From: Caldithrix sp.
GTDB taxonomy: Bacteria > Zhuqueibacterota > Zhuqueibacteria > Oceanimicrobiales > Oceanimicrobiaceae
Assembly (NCBI GenBank): GCA_004357015.1
Contig: SMXE01000187.1
Coordinates: forward strand, 1-5,885
Length of the DNA: 5,885 nucleotides
Reading direction: 5' to 3'
Shown: one piece after another, positions 5,284 through 5,885 of the stretch
How the letters are laid out: the number at the start of each line of letters is the position of its first letter
Numbering within the stretch: the stretch's first letter is position 1
Translations under genes and position numbers: made by a program
Notes under the pieces: generated by a model
The model's database searches: none
Told to the model about the DNA's origin: nothing
The model's input: the letters and a program-made list of their open reading frames with translations, nothing else

Positions 5284-5885
5284 ATGCGAGTTCTCGACAA
5301 ATACGTTCTACGCCGTTTTCTGACTACATTTCTGTTTGCCATTGTGGCGTTCGTGCTCATCGTCATTTTTGTGGACATGGTCGGTAATCTGGGTAAGTTT
5401 ATCGATAAGAGCGTACCCACCTCTATCATTTTCAAATATTACCTCTTTTATATCCCGCAGGTTGTTTCACTCATTCTGCCGATGTCGGTGCTGCTTGCCG
5501 CCATGTTCAGTCTTGGCCAGTTGGCGAGGCATGATGAGCTTACAGCTATCAAATCCGCCGGCGTCTCTCTCAACCGGATATTGCTGCCGCTTTTTACGCT
5601 CAGCGTGGTCATGAGCATCGCGGCGTTCGTGTTTGACGATCGCGCGGTGCCGGCAGCCAGCCGGAAGAAATCAGAGATTGAGATGCAGTATCTCGACGCG
5701 CATAAGAAGTATTCCAAAACGCGAATCGAGAACCTTTTCCTGCGTGACAGCCTCGACCGTAGAGTTTTCATCGGGCGATTCGATACCGGCAGCAAAATCG
5801 CTCACCGGGTGACGATTCAGAAATACCAGGGCAACCGTATTGTTGAGCGGCTGGATGCACAAACCATGAATTGGGTCAACGGCAC
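5284..5885 (+). CDS. lptG: LptG-type (YjgP/YjgQ family) permease, N-terminal 200 residues (partial, right edge)
   Basis: This is the second permease of the same family and presumably the partner of the upstream protein in LptB2FG. ATG at 5284 begins MRVLDKYVLRRF, a textbook family N-terminus. Membrane segments are at about 14-31, 53-79 and 98-118. The conserved cytoplasmic stretch LARHDELTAIKSAG is at 80-93, and residues about 125-200 enter the periplasmic jellyroll. It shares LGKF-x2-K-x2-P with LptF at the same relative place, showing that the two are paralogues. It follows the LptF stop after one base (TGA C ATG). No strong ribosome site precedes it, so translation is probably coupled to lptF. 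The family is firm; calling it LptG rather than LptF is from gene order and position only. Confidence 0.88.
   Translation, partial: MRVLDKYVLRRFLTTFLFAIVAFVLIVIFVDMVGNLGKFIDKSVPTSIIFKYYLFYIPQVVSLILPMSVLLAAMFSLGQLARHDELTAIKSAGVSLNRILLPLFTLSVVMSIAAFVFDDRAVPAASRKKSEIEMQYLDAHKKYSKTRIENLFLRDSLDRRVFIGRFDTGSKIAHRVTIQKYQGNRIVERLDAQTMNWVNG

Noticed and set aside
5241..5862. Open frames 5241-5435, 5336-5614, 5448-5795 and 5671-5862
   Set aside because: They overlap the second permease in other frames and contain no recognisable sequence.
1..5885. Insertion sequence, CRISPR array, tRNA or rRNA
   Set aside because: No transposase-like sequence, regularly spaced direct repeats, cloverleaf or rRNA signature was found on reading both strands.

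Overview
The window looks like bacterial chromosome from a Gram-negative, probably a member of the Fibrobacterota-Chlorobiota-Bacteroidota (FCB) assemblage. The main reason is a 1207-residue N-terminal part of a SprA-type outer-membrane protein, the translocon of the type IX secretion system (T9SS), a family largely confined to that assemblage. Roughly balanced base composition in the genes and Shine-Dalgarno-like sites before the inferred TTG starts suggest a lineage outside classical Bacteroidota, such as Calditrichota/KSB1-like, Ignavibacteria-like or a similar candidate phylum. That placement is inference only.

Layout. Positions 1-3622 (minus strand) are one uninterrupted reading frame. 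It starts at a TTG codon with a clean signal peptide and runs off the left edge, and it encodes SprA without its C-terminal half. Positions 3623-3926 are an AT-rich divergent intergenic region. It holds a sigma70-like promoter for each direction, a 15-bp imperfect inverted repeat, two mutually exclusive small hairpins, a perfect 10-bp palindrome at the start of the rightward gene, and a striking cluster of TTGC/GCAA tetramers. Positions 3927-5282 (plus) encode an LptF/YjgP-type permease with an unusual charged helical insertion. Positions 5284-5885 (plus) begin a second permease of the same family (LptG/YjgQ-type), separated by one base and running off the right edge.

How the genes fit together. 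LptF and LptG form the inner-membrane part of the LptB2FG ABC transporter, which extracts lipopolysaccharide and feeds it to the Lpt bridge to the outer membrane; the tandem pair is a likely operon. SprA secretes proteins across the outer membrane, and in some T9SS bacteria the cargo is then anchored to a lipopolysaccharide. The divergent sprA / lptFG pair therefore places two envelope-building systems around one shared regulatory region. Whether they are co-regulated is not shown by the sequence.

No mobile element, CRISPR array, tRNA, rRNA or recognisable novel enzyme system is visible. The points most worth a second look are the intergenic motif cluster and hairpin, the LptF insertion, and the T9SS-Lpt neighbourhood.
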